Source of the DNA: Adiantum capillus-veneris
Taxonomy: Eukaryota > Streptophyta > Polypodiopsida > Polypodiales > Pteridaceae
DNA length: 64,000 nucleotides
Direction: 5' to 3'
NCBI GenBank assembly: GCA_014529385.2
Contig: CM043970.1
Location: 64,212,996 to 64,276,995 of the forward strand
The first letter of the stretch is position 1; each line of letters opens with the position of its first letter. The notes beneath the pieces were generated by a model. That model searched no databases. It saw only the letters and a list, made by a program, of their open reading frames with translations, and was not told where the DNA came from. Positions 10,163 to 21,493 of the stretch are shown one piece after another. The translations under genes and the position numbers were made by a program.

Positions 10163-11758
10163 CAGGGCATGTCCCATCAACCATATTGAATGTTTCCAGA
10201 ATAGAGTAAATCTAAATGAATCCAAGATAAGCCCAGATTCATCTTTGAAAGAAAGTGTAAGGTATAGATCCACAAGACAATATAACCATTAACTCCATCA
10301 TGCACAATATTATTTGCAAAATAAAGATACACAACTGACAAAAGTAATTGGACAAAAGTGAATTGGCGAAAGTAAATCAATGAAAATTATACACATCATA
10401 GGCAAAATCACTTTATTGTTAAGCTTTGCATAGTTACAACACAATTGTCATTATGTGGAACATATATTGTTGTTCAATAGTTACAAAAAAACGTATACAC
10501 GTCATCTCATTATACATGATATGACAAAATAAAACTAATTCTATCTGGCTACGGCTAGACTAATGCCGTCTAATCAGACATCTCATCACATCCAAGCGGC
10601 ATATCTGTCAGATTCTGCAAAAGAAAACAATAAGACTTTCTGTAAGTATAAACATATAATTACAAAACAATATATTTTCATAGCTTATCATTAAAATACA
10701 ACAAATGTAAAAGAGTAAAGTGAAATACTAACCCCCCCACCAGATGTTGTTCATGTTTTTTTTCAGCCTAGCAAAGGAAGATTGACTTAAGCAAGGAAGG
10801 ATGAGTAGTTGATGTATGGGATTCGGTCTTGACAGGGTTGCTTTTTGAGAAGATCACTCTATTGACGGTGTTAGCATGCAAACAACAAGGAAAACAAGTG
10901 TCTCTATAGCCTTTCATGAGTTATACCGTCGGAAGGAAGAACTATTGCACGGCCAAAACCACCTATGATAAGCACCTGTAAATAATTATGAAGAACCCTT
11001 CTAGCATTCAGCACACTTGGAATTAGGAGAAACCAAGGAGATCATGATGTGCTTGTCTCGAGTAGATGTCCGTAGAGTATCCATAGACTAAAAACAGAGG
11101 AAAAATGAGAGAGATATGGCCATCCAAAGTTGGGGGTGTACTCTCTCTTGCTAAAAAATGAACTCTCTGGAAAGTTTGCAGGTGTTGCAGCTATAATAAT
11201 GGGGGATTTTCTTATCTTTTATCCCCAAAGATTTCTTCTCTCTCCTCAGTCGACAAGGCTCTCTTGCAAAGCTTCATTTTATTGGTCCTTGTTGGGCTCA
11301 CTTTGGGTATAAAATGGAAAATCGGTGACTTTTTGGCCAAGGGAAAGGGGTGGGGGTAGGGGGACCAAAAAGTGGAGCCAGGCGCCTGTCCAGGCTAGTG
11401 GGAACCTAAAAATGTGCCTTCTTTCTCCCAAGAAGCCCACGAGCCACCATAGCCAAGCTTTGAGAGCTCCTCTCACCTTTGATACATCCATAATGGGCAC
11501 CCCATCCACCCCTTATACCCTTTGCTTTGAGCTCCCTTTCCCATATGTGGGATTATCCCAATGCCACATGTCACATTCCTCCCACTCTTCTCCAAGTCCC
11601 TTCTCTCCCCATAGAAAATTTCCAGCTTGACCCCTTCTCATGATGACCAACTTCTCGGGAGCATAGTGTATTGCTCTGACCACCACATGTGACGTTGTAA
11701 AGCACGGCTCGAAGCCCATTACCTCGGCTATCTCCATAAATTTAAAACCTTATCCTTT
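10163..11758. other. Noncoding stretch with no firm gene
   Basis: Frames up to about 100 codons occur at 11325-11737 on both strands, but none has a recognisable domain. On the minus strand, 10570-10614 would read NLTDMPLGCDEMSD and stop, directly after a TTTTGCAG sequence that resembles a 3' splice site. This could be a terminal exon of a decayed element gene, but the upstream sequence gives no support. The right end (about 11740 on) leads into the Ty3/Gypsy pol remnant. Confidence 0.4.
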
Positions 11759-13725
11759 ATGGCCAATGGTAAACATGTGATTTTTCTTGGTGAGAAATGT
11801 ATACCATCTGCACCTCTTATATGTACAACCGAGCTTTCTATTTTACAGAAAGCAGATTTAATAGATGAAGTCTTTTTGTGTTACTACTTGTCTCCAAGTC
11901 TTGTGAATTCTCAAGAGCAAAGTGCTGTGAATTCTGGTAATGGTATGCAAAGTGCAATGAATTCTAATGATAAGCAAAGTGTTAACAATTTTAAAGATAA
12001 AAGTGCTCTCAATTTTAATTCTATTGAGCAATGTGCAACTGTTGTAAAACAAACATTACAAGAATTACAAGATTCTCCATCCCATCATAACTCTAGTTTA
12101 CTTTCTCCTTTTGTACGGCAAAAGATGACTCACTTAGTCACGGAGTATAGTGATGTATTCTCAAGTGATTTACCACCGGGTTTACCCCCTACACATGATG
12201 TGCAGCATGGCATAGATGTCCTGCCAATCACTAAATCAATGAGTAAACCACCTTATCGTATGAGTGCTAGTGAGGCTAAGGAGGTTGGCAGTTGGCTGAC
12301 TACCTTGCCCGTGGTTTCCTTCGACCTACCACTTCGCCTTGGGCATCACCAATTCTATTGGTAAAAAAGGATATTTTGTAATGGTTTTCCTTGATGACAT
12401 TCTCATTTACAGTAGACTGAAGATGAACACATAAAACACTTATGATTAGTGTTTGAACAGCTACGAACTCACGCTCTGTGTGCTAAGCACAGCAAGTGTA
12501 ATTTCTTTAAAATAGAGATACATTAACTCGGTCATGTGATCTCTTATTCTAGCATCAAGATGGACACTGACAAGGTCGTTGCCATTCTTTGATGGCCACA
12601 TCTCAACATGGTTGAGGAGCTTCAAATATTCTTAGGCATGGTCGGATTTTATCGACAATATATCCATGATATGCCAAAATCATTGTTCCTATGATAGATC
12701 AACTTAAAGAAAATGGTAAGACCGTTTCTTGGGAAGAATCCCAAAAACATAGTTTTTAACAGCTCAAGGTAGTTGTAGCCACCGCTCCCATCCTAGCAAT
12801 CATTGACCCACTTAATCCGTTTGTGGTAGATATTGATGCTAGTGATAAATCAATTGGTACGGTACTTCTCCAGGAGGGAATACATATAGCCTTTGAAAGT
12901 AAAAAGTTAGATAGAGCTCAACAGAATTATTGTGTCTATGAGAGAGAGGTCTATGCCATAATTCATGCCTTACGAAAGTGGTGACACTATTTATATGGTG
13001 CCGAGTTTGAAATAGTTTATGACCATGAGAGTATAAAATGGTTATTGCTCAAACAGACTTGAAGGGCCATAAAGCTAGATGGAAAGCAATCCTTCAAGAT
13101 TATGATTGTAAGCAACGATATTACAAGGGGCAATATAATGTAGTAGCGGGTGCACTAAGTTGGATGCCTCATATTAATTCACTTGCTTTCATGGAAATAA
13201 AGAGTGGATTTTTGAAGTCATTATGTGGCAAGTGTGCACAAGATCAATCATATGCTAAAGTGTGGAGTGCACTTTTAAAAAGGGATCCCTTACACTCACA
13301 TGTCTTTGCATGTGCAAATAAAACTCCAACACACAGAGCTCCACCCCTACTCAGGAAGAGCATAAGTGATGGAAGAATTAAATTTCCATTGATGATGGCT
13401 ACTTACTCCACAAGGGTATAGTATGTGTGTCAAAGGACTAAGACACTAGGTACCAAATCTTATTTGAGTGTCACGATAGTCCAAGTGTTGGTTATGCAGG
13501 TATTCATAAGACATATGCCTTAGTTCGTCGGCAATTTTATTGGCCAGGCTTACATCATGATTTTCAAGAGTACGTACTAAACTTCCAACAGTGCCAAGTA
13601 AATAAGGCAGAGCGCCTGAAGGTTGGTGGCATTTTTACATCCTTTAGAGATTCCACAAGGTAGGTGGGAGAGTATCTCTATGGATTTTGTAGTAGGACTA
13701 CCTACTACAAATTGTGGCCACACTA
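11740..13725 (+). pseudogene. Decayed Ty3/Gypsy pol (protease-RT linker, RT remnant, RNase H, integrase start)
   Basis: The frame from 11759 carries the linker before RT, ending in YSDVFSSDLPPGLPPTHDVQ and KPPYRMSASEAKEV, typical of Ty3/Gypsy pol. From 12281 the match continues in a shifted frame (LADYLARGFLRP, SPILLVKK) and then jumps at about 12365 straight to VMVFLDDILIYS. The whole RT core from the first catalytic Asp region to just before the DD box is missing. Beyond it, frames with stops encode the RNase H region (PFVVDIDASDKSIGTVLLQ, YEREVYAIIHALRKW) and the integrase zinc-binding part (SVGYAGIHKTYALVRRQFYW, then NFQQCQVNK). Similarity ends near 13725 within the SISMDFVVGLP region, where satellite sequence takes over. 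It is a dead, 3'-truncated copy, distinct from the full-length Gypsy element to its right. Confidence 0.8.
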
Positions 13726-13750
13726 CATGACAACCTCACATTCTCTAGCC

Positions 13751-13834
13751 ATGCCTGATCCCCGCACACCTCATTCTAGAGGTGCACAGAGATTAGGACC
13801 ACAGGGTAATAATCTCGTCTTTATTGGTCAATGA
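13751..13834 (+). other. Conserved 27-codon mini-ORF in satellite unit (copy A)
   Basis: The frame begins MPDPRTPHSRGAQRLGPQ and ends NNLVFIGQ followed by TGA. The same frame with few replacements occurs at 14006, at 23487, and on the minus strand from 60454. Several differences are conservative or synonymous. The sequence CAGGGTAATAATC inside it could also be a splice donor, so it may descend from a first exon or the start of a gag gene. No family is recognised. Confidence 0.35.
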
Positions 13835-14005
13835 CTATATATTAGGGTTTTTGAAGTCTTTGTGCTCTTTTGAAGCCCGATTTCATTATTTTACTTTGTT
13901 TATCAAAGTACGTTTGTGTTTTGAAGTACACAAGTCATTTTCAAAGTCCGGTTGCATTTTCTTAACTATTTGCCGCTAGCTCTAACAACCTCACATTCTC
14001 TAGCC

Positions 14006-14089
14006 ATGCCCGATCACCGCACACCTCGGTCTAGAGCTGCACGGAGATTAGGACCACAGGGTAATAATCTCGTCTTTATTGGTAATTGA
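14006..14089 (+). other. Conserved 27-codon mini-ORF in satellite unit (copy B)
   Basis: This reads MPDHRTPRSRAARRLGPQ and ends NNLVFIGN followed by TGA. It has the same length and frame as copy A, with replacements P4H, H8R, G11A, Q13R and a last residue N for Q. It lies 255 bases after copy A, which sets the unit length of the satellite here. Confidence 0.35.
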
Positions 14090-14310
14090 CTATATATTAG
14101 GGCTTTCGAAGTCTATGTGCGCTTTTGAATTCCAATTGAGTTATTTTACTTAGTTTGTCAAAGTCCATTTGCGTTTTTTGAAGTATAGGAGTCATTTTGG
14201 AAGTCCGTTTATGTTTTTCTTACTATTGCCACTAGCTTTGTCCTAACCTATAACTTAACCTAACCCATAACCTAACTTATAACCTAAACCTAACCTATAA
14301 CCTAACCTAA

Positions 14311-15933
14311 TGTCATAAAATCTAATATCTAACCAACCCAATGATTTTCTCATATTAAATTGATCACTTAATGTGGGAGAATAAACGGGAACAAGTGTTA
14401 AGATATAGATATGTGCTTATAGATCTATCTCAACACGGGGCCAATGGTAAAGGGGCCCAAAAGGGAGATGGTCTATCAAAGAGCAAGGCTAACCAATGGA
14501 GCATAAGACCTTAGGGTTAGCTTCATTGAAGACCTCCAATAATGTGTGTAAAAGTCCTTTGACCTTAGGTAAGCTAGGGCTGAGCTTGAGGTGGGAACCC
14601 GGCCCAAGCTCGAGGTGCTTGACCTGCTTGAGGTGCTTGTCATGCTTGAGGTGTTTGTCCTGCTTGAGGTGCTTGATTAAGGTGCTTGACTTACTCCATG
14701 CTTGAGGTGCTTGACTTGCTACATAATTAAGGTGCTTGAGGTGCCTTGAGATGCTTGCCTGAGATGCTTGTGGGAACACCCCCTAGTCCAAGTGCTTTGT
14801 CATGCTTGATGACTAAGGTGCTTGAGCTCCTAAAGTCAAAAGCATCCCTACAAGAGGGGGGGCGAGCTCTTTTCCTAGGGATTAGAGAGAGAACACACAC
14901 TCACACTCACAAGGGAAGCCCCAGCTTGAAGAGGCAGCAAGGACACATGTCAGGTCCCTACCCATGTTACCTTCATGTGTTGCTTGAAGCCTATTGGCTA
15001 GGCTTCAAAGGGGTCCAATGATAAATTACTTGAATTATCTAATTGTTTTTGCATTTATCAAGTCCTCTATCTCAAAGGGGAAAGGGGGACACTTGTCCCA
15101 AGGCTACCCATGTTGCTTGTAATGGCTCCTGCTTGTGATTGGCTAGGCCTGGAGGGGTCCAATGAGCTTCAAGCATGAGCTACAAGGGGGGGTTGACCCA
15201 AGCAAGCTAGGGGGGTGCTTAGGGGGTATACTCACCCACACACACTCACAAACACTCTCATTTTGTACTATGCAAAGTACAAGAGCTCCCTCTCCTTCTC
15301 CAAGAAAGTAGAGGTTGAGAGCCTACACCAACACTCTTGGCTATGGAGTGCAAATCCAACCAAGAGCCATGCTTCAATGCTTAATCTTGCCATCTCCTTC
15401 TTCTTCTTTACTATGCTATTATGTATGCTAGCAACAAGAGTATGATAAGTGAGGAACTAATTCTTTCTCCTACGAAATGTTTCTTCTTCCTCTTCCCTAC
15501 CCTCATTCCCTGCTAGCTCTCTCCACATTCGAAGGTGTTTGAGGTCTTGGGACTGAGGCTTGGGATAGTTAAAGCTTTCTTCAAGTTCATGTTATGCTAT
15601 GATTGTGATGCATGAAGCTTTCCATCTTCATTGCATCACCTAGGTCACAAGGAACACAAAGAATGTATTGTAACAAGTCTCTCTTAATGGGAGAAATCAT
15701 AATACAAATGCCTATTGAGGGGGGACCGGCTCCACATAAATCTGGTCCTCAACTGTTGTTATGTTCTCTAAACTCTCTCTCTTGCAAAAGTATTGTCGAT
15801 GCCAAGTTGACTAATTGCTATGATTATGTTGCTTACTTCAATTATGTCAACCCGCTATGCTCACAAAATCATTTCTTGAAAGTACTCTCATTAAGTTCCG
15901 CTACTCTCACATATTAAGGCAAATTCCATTACA
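14311..15933 (+). repeat. 5' LTR of the chromovirus
   Basis: It begins TGTCATAAAATC and ends CCATTACA (TG...CA), 1623 bp long. It contains a minisatellite-like stretch at about 14600-14765, in which variants of GCTTGAGGTGCTTG recur about ten times, and this is where the two LTRs differ most by small indels. Short frames inside the LTR (for example at 14496-14705 and 15612-15917) recur in the 3' copy because the LTRs are duplicates. They are not evidence of genes. Confidence 0.93.
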
Positions 15934-15934
15934 T

Positions 15935-15946
15935 TGGTATCAGAGC
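15935..15946 (+). promoter_or_regulatory. Primer-binding site (initiator tRNA-Met type)
   Basis: TGGTATCAGAGC begins one base after the 5' LTR. It matches the standard plant retrotransposon primer site complementary to the 3' end of initiator Met tRNA, and it fixes the LTR end at 15933. Confidence 0.93.
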
Positions 15947-16348
15947 ATTTGGTTTCTCTTTTCTTGCTTAAGAAGATAGGTCCTTAAGTAGCCTATAAAT
16001 GGTTGATGTTGTTAATTATAATAGAGTAAGTGGAACTGGGATCTAATATCGGTTTTGTTAAGCCCACTATGTGGGGGATGGTGCACACCTCGGGAGCTTT
16101 GGACTTAATAAGGGAGTCTTTTTAGACTTGCCTACGGCTTTACCATTATTGAGACACAAGAAGTCCGAAAGGAGCTAGCCCTTGGCAACTCTGCTATGTT
16201 AGACCTACTCCTCTACTCTCTATAATTAACCACTTTGAGCCGTGGGTGTAGATACTTAAGAGCCAATTTTCAAAGGCTAAGAGGAGTGGCAACTAAGGTT
16301 TTGAATTGCCAAAGCATACACTAAGTACATACATAAAATTTCGTTAAC

Positions 16349-17413
16349 ATGGCTGACAATAATCAAGAGAGTAGAATGAACATTGATAGCTTTGATTTTG
16401 CACATGAAGGTGCTAATGATGATGCTCCCATGTTTGTGAATTATCTTGTGACTAGGTTGCAACAAGCTATGGGCAACCCTACTTTGCAAGCCGAAGTTAC
16501 TCAACAACTTCGTGCCTATGGAATTTCCCTTCCTCTCCAAGAGGAGAGAGAGCTTAGGAGGCCTCTAGAAGAGACCCCCAAAAGAAGACTCTCTCCCATT
16601 CGAGAGGAGGAATCCAAAGAGAAAGAAAGCAATGAAACTCTAAGTTCTTCGGAAGATGTGGCTCCACGAAGAAGGCGGTCTAGACGATCGCCTACTCCTC
16701 CCAAGAGGAAAAGAGCAACCCATAGTCCTTCTCCTCATCACTCTGAAAGGCAAGAGAGGAAACAAAGGAAGAAAAGGGATAGGAAGAGGTCACCCTCTTC
16801 TCCTTCTTCTTCACCTTCCTCCTCTTTCGATGAAAGTTATGGCTATTCTCCTAGAGAATACAAGAGGGGAGGACATCGCAAATCATTTCCTACATGGCGA
16901 AGGTCACAAAAGCTAAAGAAGTTCAAGGAGGGAGGAAAGAGTATCTCTTTTCTCACCTACGATGGCACCTTTGGTGCTACTGACAAAGTGTTGGCCTTCA
17001 TCCAGCAATTTGATGCGGCCTTTGGGGACGAGGGCTTCACAGAGTCCTCCAAGCTACGTCATGTAGCTATGCACTTCCAAAAATCAGCTCGTCAATGGTG
17101 GGCTAGCCTTCGTGGCAATGGAGAAGCCCCAAAGACATGGAAAACTCTACGAGTTTCCATCATGAAGCAATTTCTGCCAAGCGATACTAAAGATAAAGTT
17201 CTTACCGAATGGCGCGGCTTGAAGCTTCTCTCTCATGAGTCTATCAACAAGTATGTAGACAAGTTTTGGGATTTACATCTCAAAGCTACTGTCTTTCAAA
17301 AGATAGACTTTGTCGAGCAAAGACAACAATTCTATGCGGGATTACCTGAAGAGATGGCCGGTTATATCAACTCTTAACGGCCCGGTACTATTACCGAAGT
17401 AATCCACCACACC
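16349..17413 (+). pseudogene. gag: Chromovirus gag, interrupted by one stop before the zinc knuckle
   Basis: The ATG at 16349 follows a roughly 400-base leader. The first 110 residues are acidic to mixed, and an Arg/Ser-rich basic stretch (RRRRSRRSPTPPKRKR) covers about 105-160. The retrotransposon gag domain starts near residue 195 with FLTYDGTFGATDKVLAFIQQ and includes ARQWWASL. A TAA at 17375-17377 stops the frame, but the same frame continues without a break ([11 protein letters not shown]) into the pol part. I infer a single gag-pol polyprotein in which CAA (Gln) became TAA. Gag forms the virus-like particle that packages element RNA. Confidence 0.88.
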
Positions 17414-18907
17414 ATGGTTGCTTCACGCATCAATTTCCATCAAGGGGCTAGACGTAATGTCAAGCCCATGGAAAACAAAGATAAAAATGATGCAAAGAGA
17501 AAATCCAATGCTCAAAATAATTCCCAAGGCACTTACAACAACAACAACAACAACAAAAATCGGTCCAAGGAGAAGGGAGTTTACAAAGGTAAAAACAAAC
17601 TCTCTCCTGAAGAGCTTGAAGCTTTTCACAAGGACCATAAGTGTGGAGAGTGTGGAGAGCAAGGACATGGCTATCGTTCTTGCCCCAAGAAGAATACTCG
17701 CAATGAGACTCCTAGAGCTTCCACCATCGAAGCTCCAAAAGAGGATGCTCATTGCAAAGGATCATCACTCTCCTATTCTTGGGGAAAGGTAAGAGAGCAT
17801 GATGCCTTCATCTTGTTTGACCCTAGCTCTACTCTTAACTTCATATCAATAGAGTTGGCCACCAATTTGGGCATTCAAGCTTTTGAGATGGGAGATATAG
17901 TAGTCACTGATGCAGCTTTCAAGGGACAACAAGCCTCCGTTACTCCCTTGATTGGGAATTTGAGGCTTCATGTCCAAAGCTATGTCGACAAAGAAGACTT
18001 CTTCATCTCTCCTCTCCAACATCAGGATGTTATCCTAGGGGCACCATGGTTTGATCGCATGGCTGCCAACATGAAGTTCCCTGAAAGGAGAATTTACTTC
18101 ACTTACACGGGAAAGAACATGTATATAGATGCTAGTGAGCGTGGTCGCACCATTCCACTTGTAAATCCTCTTTCTTTTGATAAATCAATGAAGAGCTCAG
18201 TTTTTGCGTACATGATTTATGTCAAAGAGTCTCTAAAAGCTAATAATGTTTCATCAAATGAAAATGATAGGAATCAAGAAGAGTTAGACTTGTCTACTTT
18301 TCTAAAAGGATTCCAAGATGTGTTCATCGATGATATCCCTATGGACCTACCTCCAAAACGAGGGGATGATGACCATCGTATTGAGCTCCTTCCAGGAAGC
18401 TCACCGCCTAACAAACCTCCTTATCGAGTCTCACAAGCTCAACAAGAGGAGATTATGAGGCAAGTACAGGAATTGATAGACAAAGGGATGGTGAGGCCTA
18501 GTTCCTCTCCCTTTTGTTCTCCAGTCCTTTTAGTGCAAAAGAAAGATGGTACATACCGTATGTGTGTGGACTATCGAGCACTAAACCATATCACTATCAA
18601 AAACAGATTTCCCGTGCCTCGGGTAGAAGATCTGTTTGATAAGCTACGAGGCTCTACCTACTTCAGTAGGATTGACCTTAAGAGTGGCTATCATCAAATA
18701 AGGATAGTGGATGAAGATATCCTAAAGACCGCGTTTCGCACAACATTTGGTCTTTATGAATATCTAGTCATGCCTTTTGGCTTGACTAATGCACCAGCTA
18801 CTTTCAATCGTCTCATGGAGAAAATTTTTAGACCATATCGTAAATTCACTGGAGTGTTCTTTGATGATATCATCATCTACTCCAAATCTTTGGAGGAACA
18901 TAAGTAA
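17414..18907 (+). pseudogene. pol: Chromovirus gag-pol: zinc knuckle, protease, reverse transcriptase
   Basis: This is in frame with the gag part. An Asn/Lys-rich linker is followed by the CCHC zinc knuckle [14 protein letters not shown] (17645-17686). The aspartic protease region shows [13 protein letters not shown], where Pro-Ser replaces the usual Thr/Ser-Gly after the catalytic Asp, a variant seen in other plant Gypsy elements. RT begins with [13 protein letters not shown], then [45 protein letters not shown] and FFDDIIIYS with the catalytic Asp pair near 18865. The frame stops at a TAA at 18905-18907 after EEHK. The next codons, HLQVIF, continue the RT thumb in the same frame, so this is a point-mutation stop, most simply from CAA. 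Confidence 0.92.
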
Positions 18908-19460
18908 CATCTCCAAGTGATTTTTCAAGCCTTGAGGGAAAACAAACTTTTTCTCAACCAAAAGAAAAGTGAATTCTTCCTTCAAGAGATTCAATATCTA
19001 GGTCATATTATCTCTCACGATGGTATTCGTATGGATCCATCAAAGTTAGAGGTAATAAAATCATGGCCTAACCCAAGGAATCTACATGAGCTAAGAAGCT
19101 TTATTGGTATGTGTGCATACTATAGACGCTTCATAGCAAAATTCTCTCAAGTAGCAGGACCACTCACGACTTAACAAAGAAGAACGTTAAGTTTGTATGG
19201 ACTGCTAAGGAGCAAAATGCTTTTGAAAAACTCAAAGAGAAGCTTACTTCCCAACCAGTCCTCGTGCTTCCGGATCTCTCAAAGCCATTTGAGGTCCAAT
19301 GTGATGCGTGTGGTGATTGCCTTGGAGCGGTTTTGCTTCAAGAAGGGCATGCCATAGCATATGAGAGCCGAAGGCTCAATGGTGATGAACGAGTCTTGGG
19401 AATTTATGAGAAAGAGCTTTTAGCTGTTCTACATCCCTAGACACATGGAAGCACTACCTA
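18908..19460 (+). pseudogene. pol: Chromovirus pol: RT C-terminus and RNase H, two frameshifts
   Basis: The frame of the preceding part continues to about 19166 (KKSEFFLQEIQYLGHIISHD, then FIGMCAYYRRFI) and is lost at AGPLT by the apparent deletion of one base. In the next frame RNase H is clear: FEVQCDACGDCLGAVLLQEG with the first catalytic Asp, then YEKELLAVLH with the Glu. A second one-base loss near 19433 returns the coding signal to the frame that runs through integrase (TPFILRTDHQSLKYF). RNase H removes the RNA strand during reverse transcription. Both frameshifts are absent from any functional polyprotein, so this copy cannot make full-length Pol. Confidence 0.88.
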
Positions 19461-21134
19461 TTGGGGACTCCATTTATCCTACGAACCGACCACCAAAGTC
19501 TCAAGTATTTCATGACGCAAACCAAGCTTTCCGACAAACAAATGAGGTGGGCAAATTTTCTTTCGCAATTTAATTTCCATATTGCTCACATAGCTGGTAA
19601 GCACAATCAAGTTGCCGATGCACTTTCACGACGACCAAAAGTTAATGCGGTGTCTATAGCTACTCACAATGATCTATCCTCTATGATAGATGAGTATGCT
19701 ACTGACCCTGACTTTAGAGACATAATGTCAGCCCTTGCTTTGGGGAAGAAAGAGGAACCATTCACCTTGCAGGATGGTTATCTTCTCCACGGCAATAGGC
19801 TATGTGTTACCCATTCCCTTCGTGAGAAGGTTATGTATGAATCCCATGCTCCTCCATATGCGGGGCATAGAGGTATTCAACCTACTCTCCGAGGAGTAGA
19901 GACGTACTTCTATTGGCCTACCATGAAAGTGGACATACAAGAGTATGTATCAAAATGTGTAGTATGCCAAAAGACCAAGTATGATAGAGGGAAGCAACCT
20001 GGATTACTCCAGCCATTGCCTATTCCAAATTCACCATGGGAGAGTATATCCATGGATTTCATCTTTGGATTACCCAAGTCTATCCATGGGAATACAGGAA
20101 TATGGACAATAGTCGACAGGTTTAGCAAGCAAGCAAATTTCATTCCTGTCAAAAAGACTATTAAGGCACACCAAATGGCAACTCTCTTCATATCTCAGAT
20201 TTTCAAGCACCATGGATTACCCACATCCATCGTGTCAAATAGAGATCCTAGAATGACTAGTAATTTCTGGAAAGGTCTCTTTGAAAATCTAGGAGCAAGA
20301 TTGAATTTCTCTTCGGCCTATCACCCACAAACGGATGGCCAAAGTGAGATAGCCAATCTTACGATACTTGATCTACTCAATACTTATGTTACCGAAGTAG
20401 ATCAACGCTCACAATGGGAAAAGTACTTACCTCTTGTAGAGTATGCCTACAATAATACTGTACATACTTCTACGAGAAAAGCACCTTTTGAGATCATTGA
20501 GGGAAGACCTAAAAGTCCCTTGCTACTCAAAGTACATGGGAAGATCTTCGCCGCCGATGAGTATAGCCGTGACCTACAAGAATCTTTTCAAAAGATTAGG
20601 GAGGCTATATCCATCTCTCAACAAAGGCAAAAAGCTGCTGCTGATAAGCACAGAAGAGCCTTAATGTTCAAAGAAAATGATTGGGTCTTACTCAAGTTTC
20701 CTAAGGCTCGATTAAGGCAAACGACGAGCAAAAATCCTACGGGCCATCAAAAGTATTATGCTAAACTAGCAAAAAGATACTATGGTCCTTTCCAAATCTT
20801 GAAGCCAATTAATGAGACGGCTTATCAACTCAAGTTGCCCAACCATTGGCTTATACACAATGTCTTTCATGTAAGCCTGCTTAAGCCCTACAAAGGAGAG
20901 CCACCAACTGAACCAATTATTGAAGACCCTCCCGAAGTTGAAGACCAAGAAGAGGTGCTACAACCCGAAGCTGTCCTTCGGCATGAAGACAAGGTACTAC
21001 GACATGGTAAGATAATCCGACGATATCTTATTAAGTTCAAAAATTATCCTTTTGAAGATGCTAGATGGATGCAAGGAGTACAACTTAAGGATAGTATGAA
21101 CCTTGTCAATGCTTACAATGCTACATTAGAGTAA
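19461..21134 (+). CDS. pol: Chromovirus pol: end of RNase H, integrase and chromodomain (open part)
   Basis: The open frame of 557 codons starts within RNase H (FILRTDHQSLKYFM). The integrase zinc-binding domain follows (SHAPPYAGHRG, then SKCVVCQKTK). The catalytic core has Asp in ISMDFIFGLP, Asp in SNRDPRM (Asn replaces the usual Asp two residues earlier) and Glu in TDGQSEIAN. A basic C-terminal region contains GPFQILKPINETAYQLKLP and HNVFHVSLLKPY. The last 60 residues (PEAVLRHEDKVLRHGK, RRYLIKFKNYPFEDARWM) form a chromodomain-like fold, which in chromoviruses steers integration to modified chromatin. The integrase frame is intact although the upstream parts are broken. Confidence 0.92.
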   Translation: MGTPFILRTDHQSLKYFMTQTKLSDKQMRWANFLSQFNFHIAHIAGKHNQVADALSRRPKVNAVSIATHNDLSSMIDEYATDPDFRDIMSALALGKKEEPFTLQDGYLLHGNRLCVTHSLREKVMYESHAPPYAGHRGIQPTLRGVETYFYWPTMKVDIQEYVSKCVVCQKTKYDRGKQPGLLQPLPIPNSPWESISMDFIFGLPKSIHGNTGIWTIVDRFSKQANFIPVKKTIKAHQMATLFISQIFKHHGLPTSIVSNRDPRMTSNFWKGLFENLGARLNFSSAYHPQTDGQSEIANLTILDLLNTYVTEVDQRSQWEKYLPLVEYAYNNTVHTSTRKAPFEIIEGRPKSPLLLKVHGKIFAADEYSRDLQESFQKIREAISISQQRQKAAADKHRRALMFKENDWVLLKFPKARLRQTTSKNPTGHQKYYAKLAKRYYGPFQILKPINETAYQLKLPNHWLIHNVFHVSLLKPYKGEPPTEPIIEDPPEVEDQEEVLQPEAVLRHEDKVLRHGKIIRRYLIKFKNYPFEDARWMQGVQLKDSMNLVNAYNATLE

Positions 21135-21493
21135 GCAAATGTACAAATTTCTTTTAAATGACTCATGTTTTTGTCTTATATGACTAGTCCTCTTTTTAAT
21201 TGTGCACAAATTTAACTAGTATGCATGCTTAAAATCATGTTTGTGATTACGACGTCTCTCAAACACCAAGTAGAATTTGTCACTCTACTTTGGGAGAATG
21301 AAATGGACTAAAGAGCAGACATTCTTGCGGCAGCTATGTCTCCCAAGCACCAAATGGATTAGTCATCCATCTTGGAAAGATGTCGTAGGGTAAAAAGGGA
21401 TCCTTTACCCGCTAAGTACGATTGACTAATGACTAAGACTTTATCTCTTCTACCCCATAGTCGAGGACGACTATGATTTCAAGAGAGAGGTAA
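21135..21493 (+). promoter_or_regulatory. 3' untranslated region and polypurine tract
   Basis: There is no coding signal. The segment ends in AAGAGAGAGGTAA directly before the TGTCAT of the 3' LTR. The purine run at 21481-21490 is the expected second-strand priming site. Confidence 0.8.

Larger units (their letters stand above)
13726..14310 (+). repeat. Telomere-like satellite, left part
   Basis: Two units of about 255 bp contain, in order, AACCTCACATTCTCTAGCC, a conserved 27-codon mini-frame, AATCTCGTCTTTATTGG, a GAAGTCCGTTTGCGTTTT-type block repeated within the unit, and the end TTTGCCGCTAGCTCTAAC. After the second unit the sequence becomes a run of CCTAACC / CTATAACC motifs. The array stops abruptly at 14310, where the Gypsy 5' LTR begins, and resumes at 23122. 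Confidence 0.8.

Noticed and set aside
14489-15917. Frames in the Gypsy LTR that recur at 21679-23105
   Set aside because: They recur because the LTRs are direct repeats. They have no domains and differ by indels between copies.
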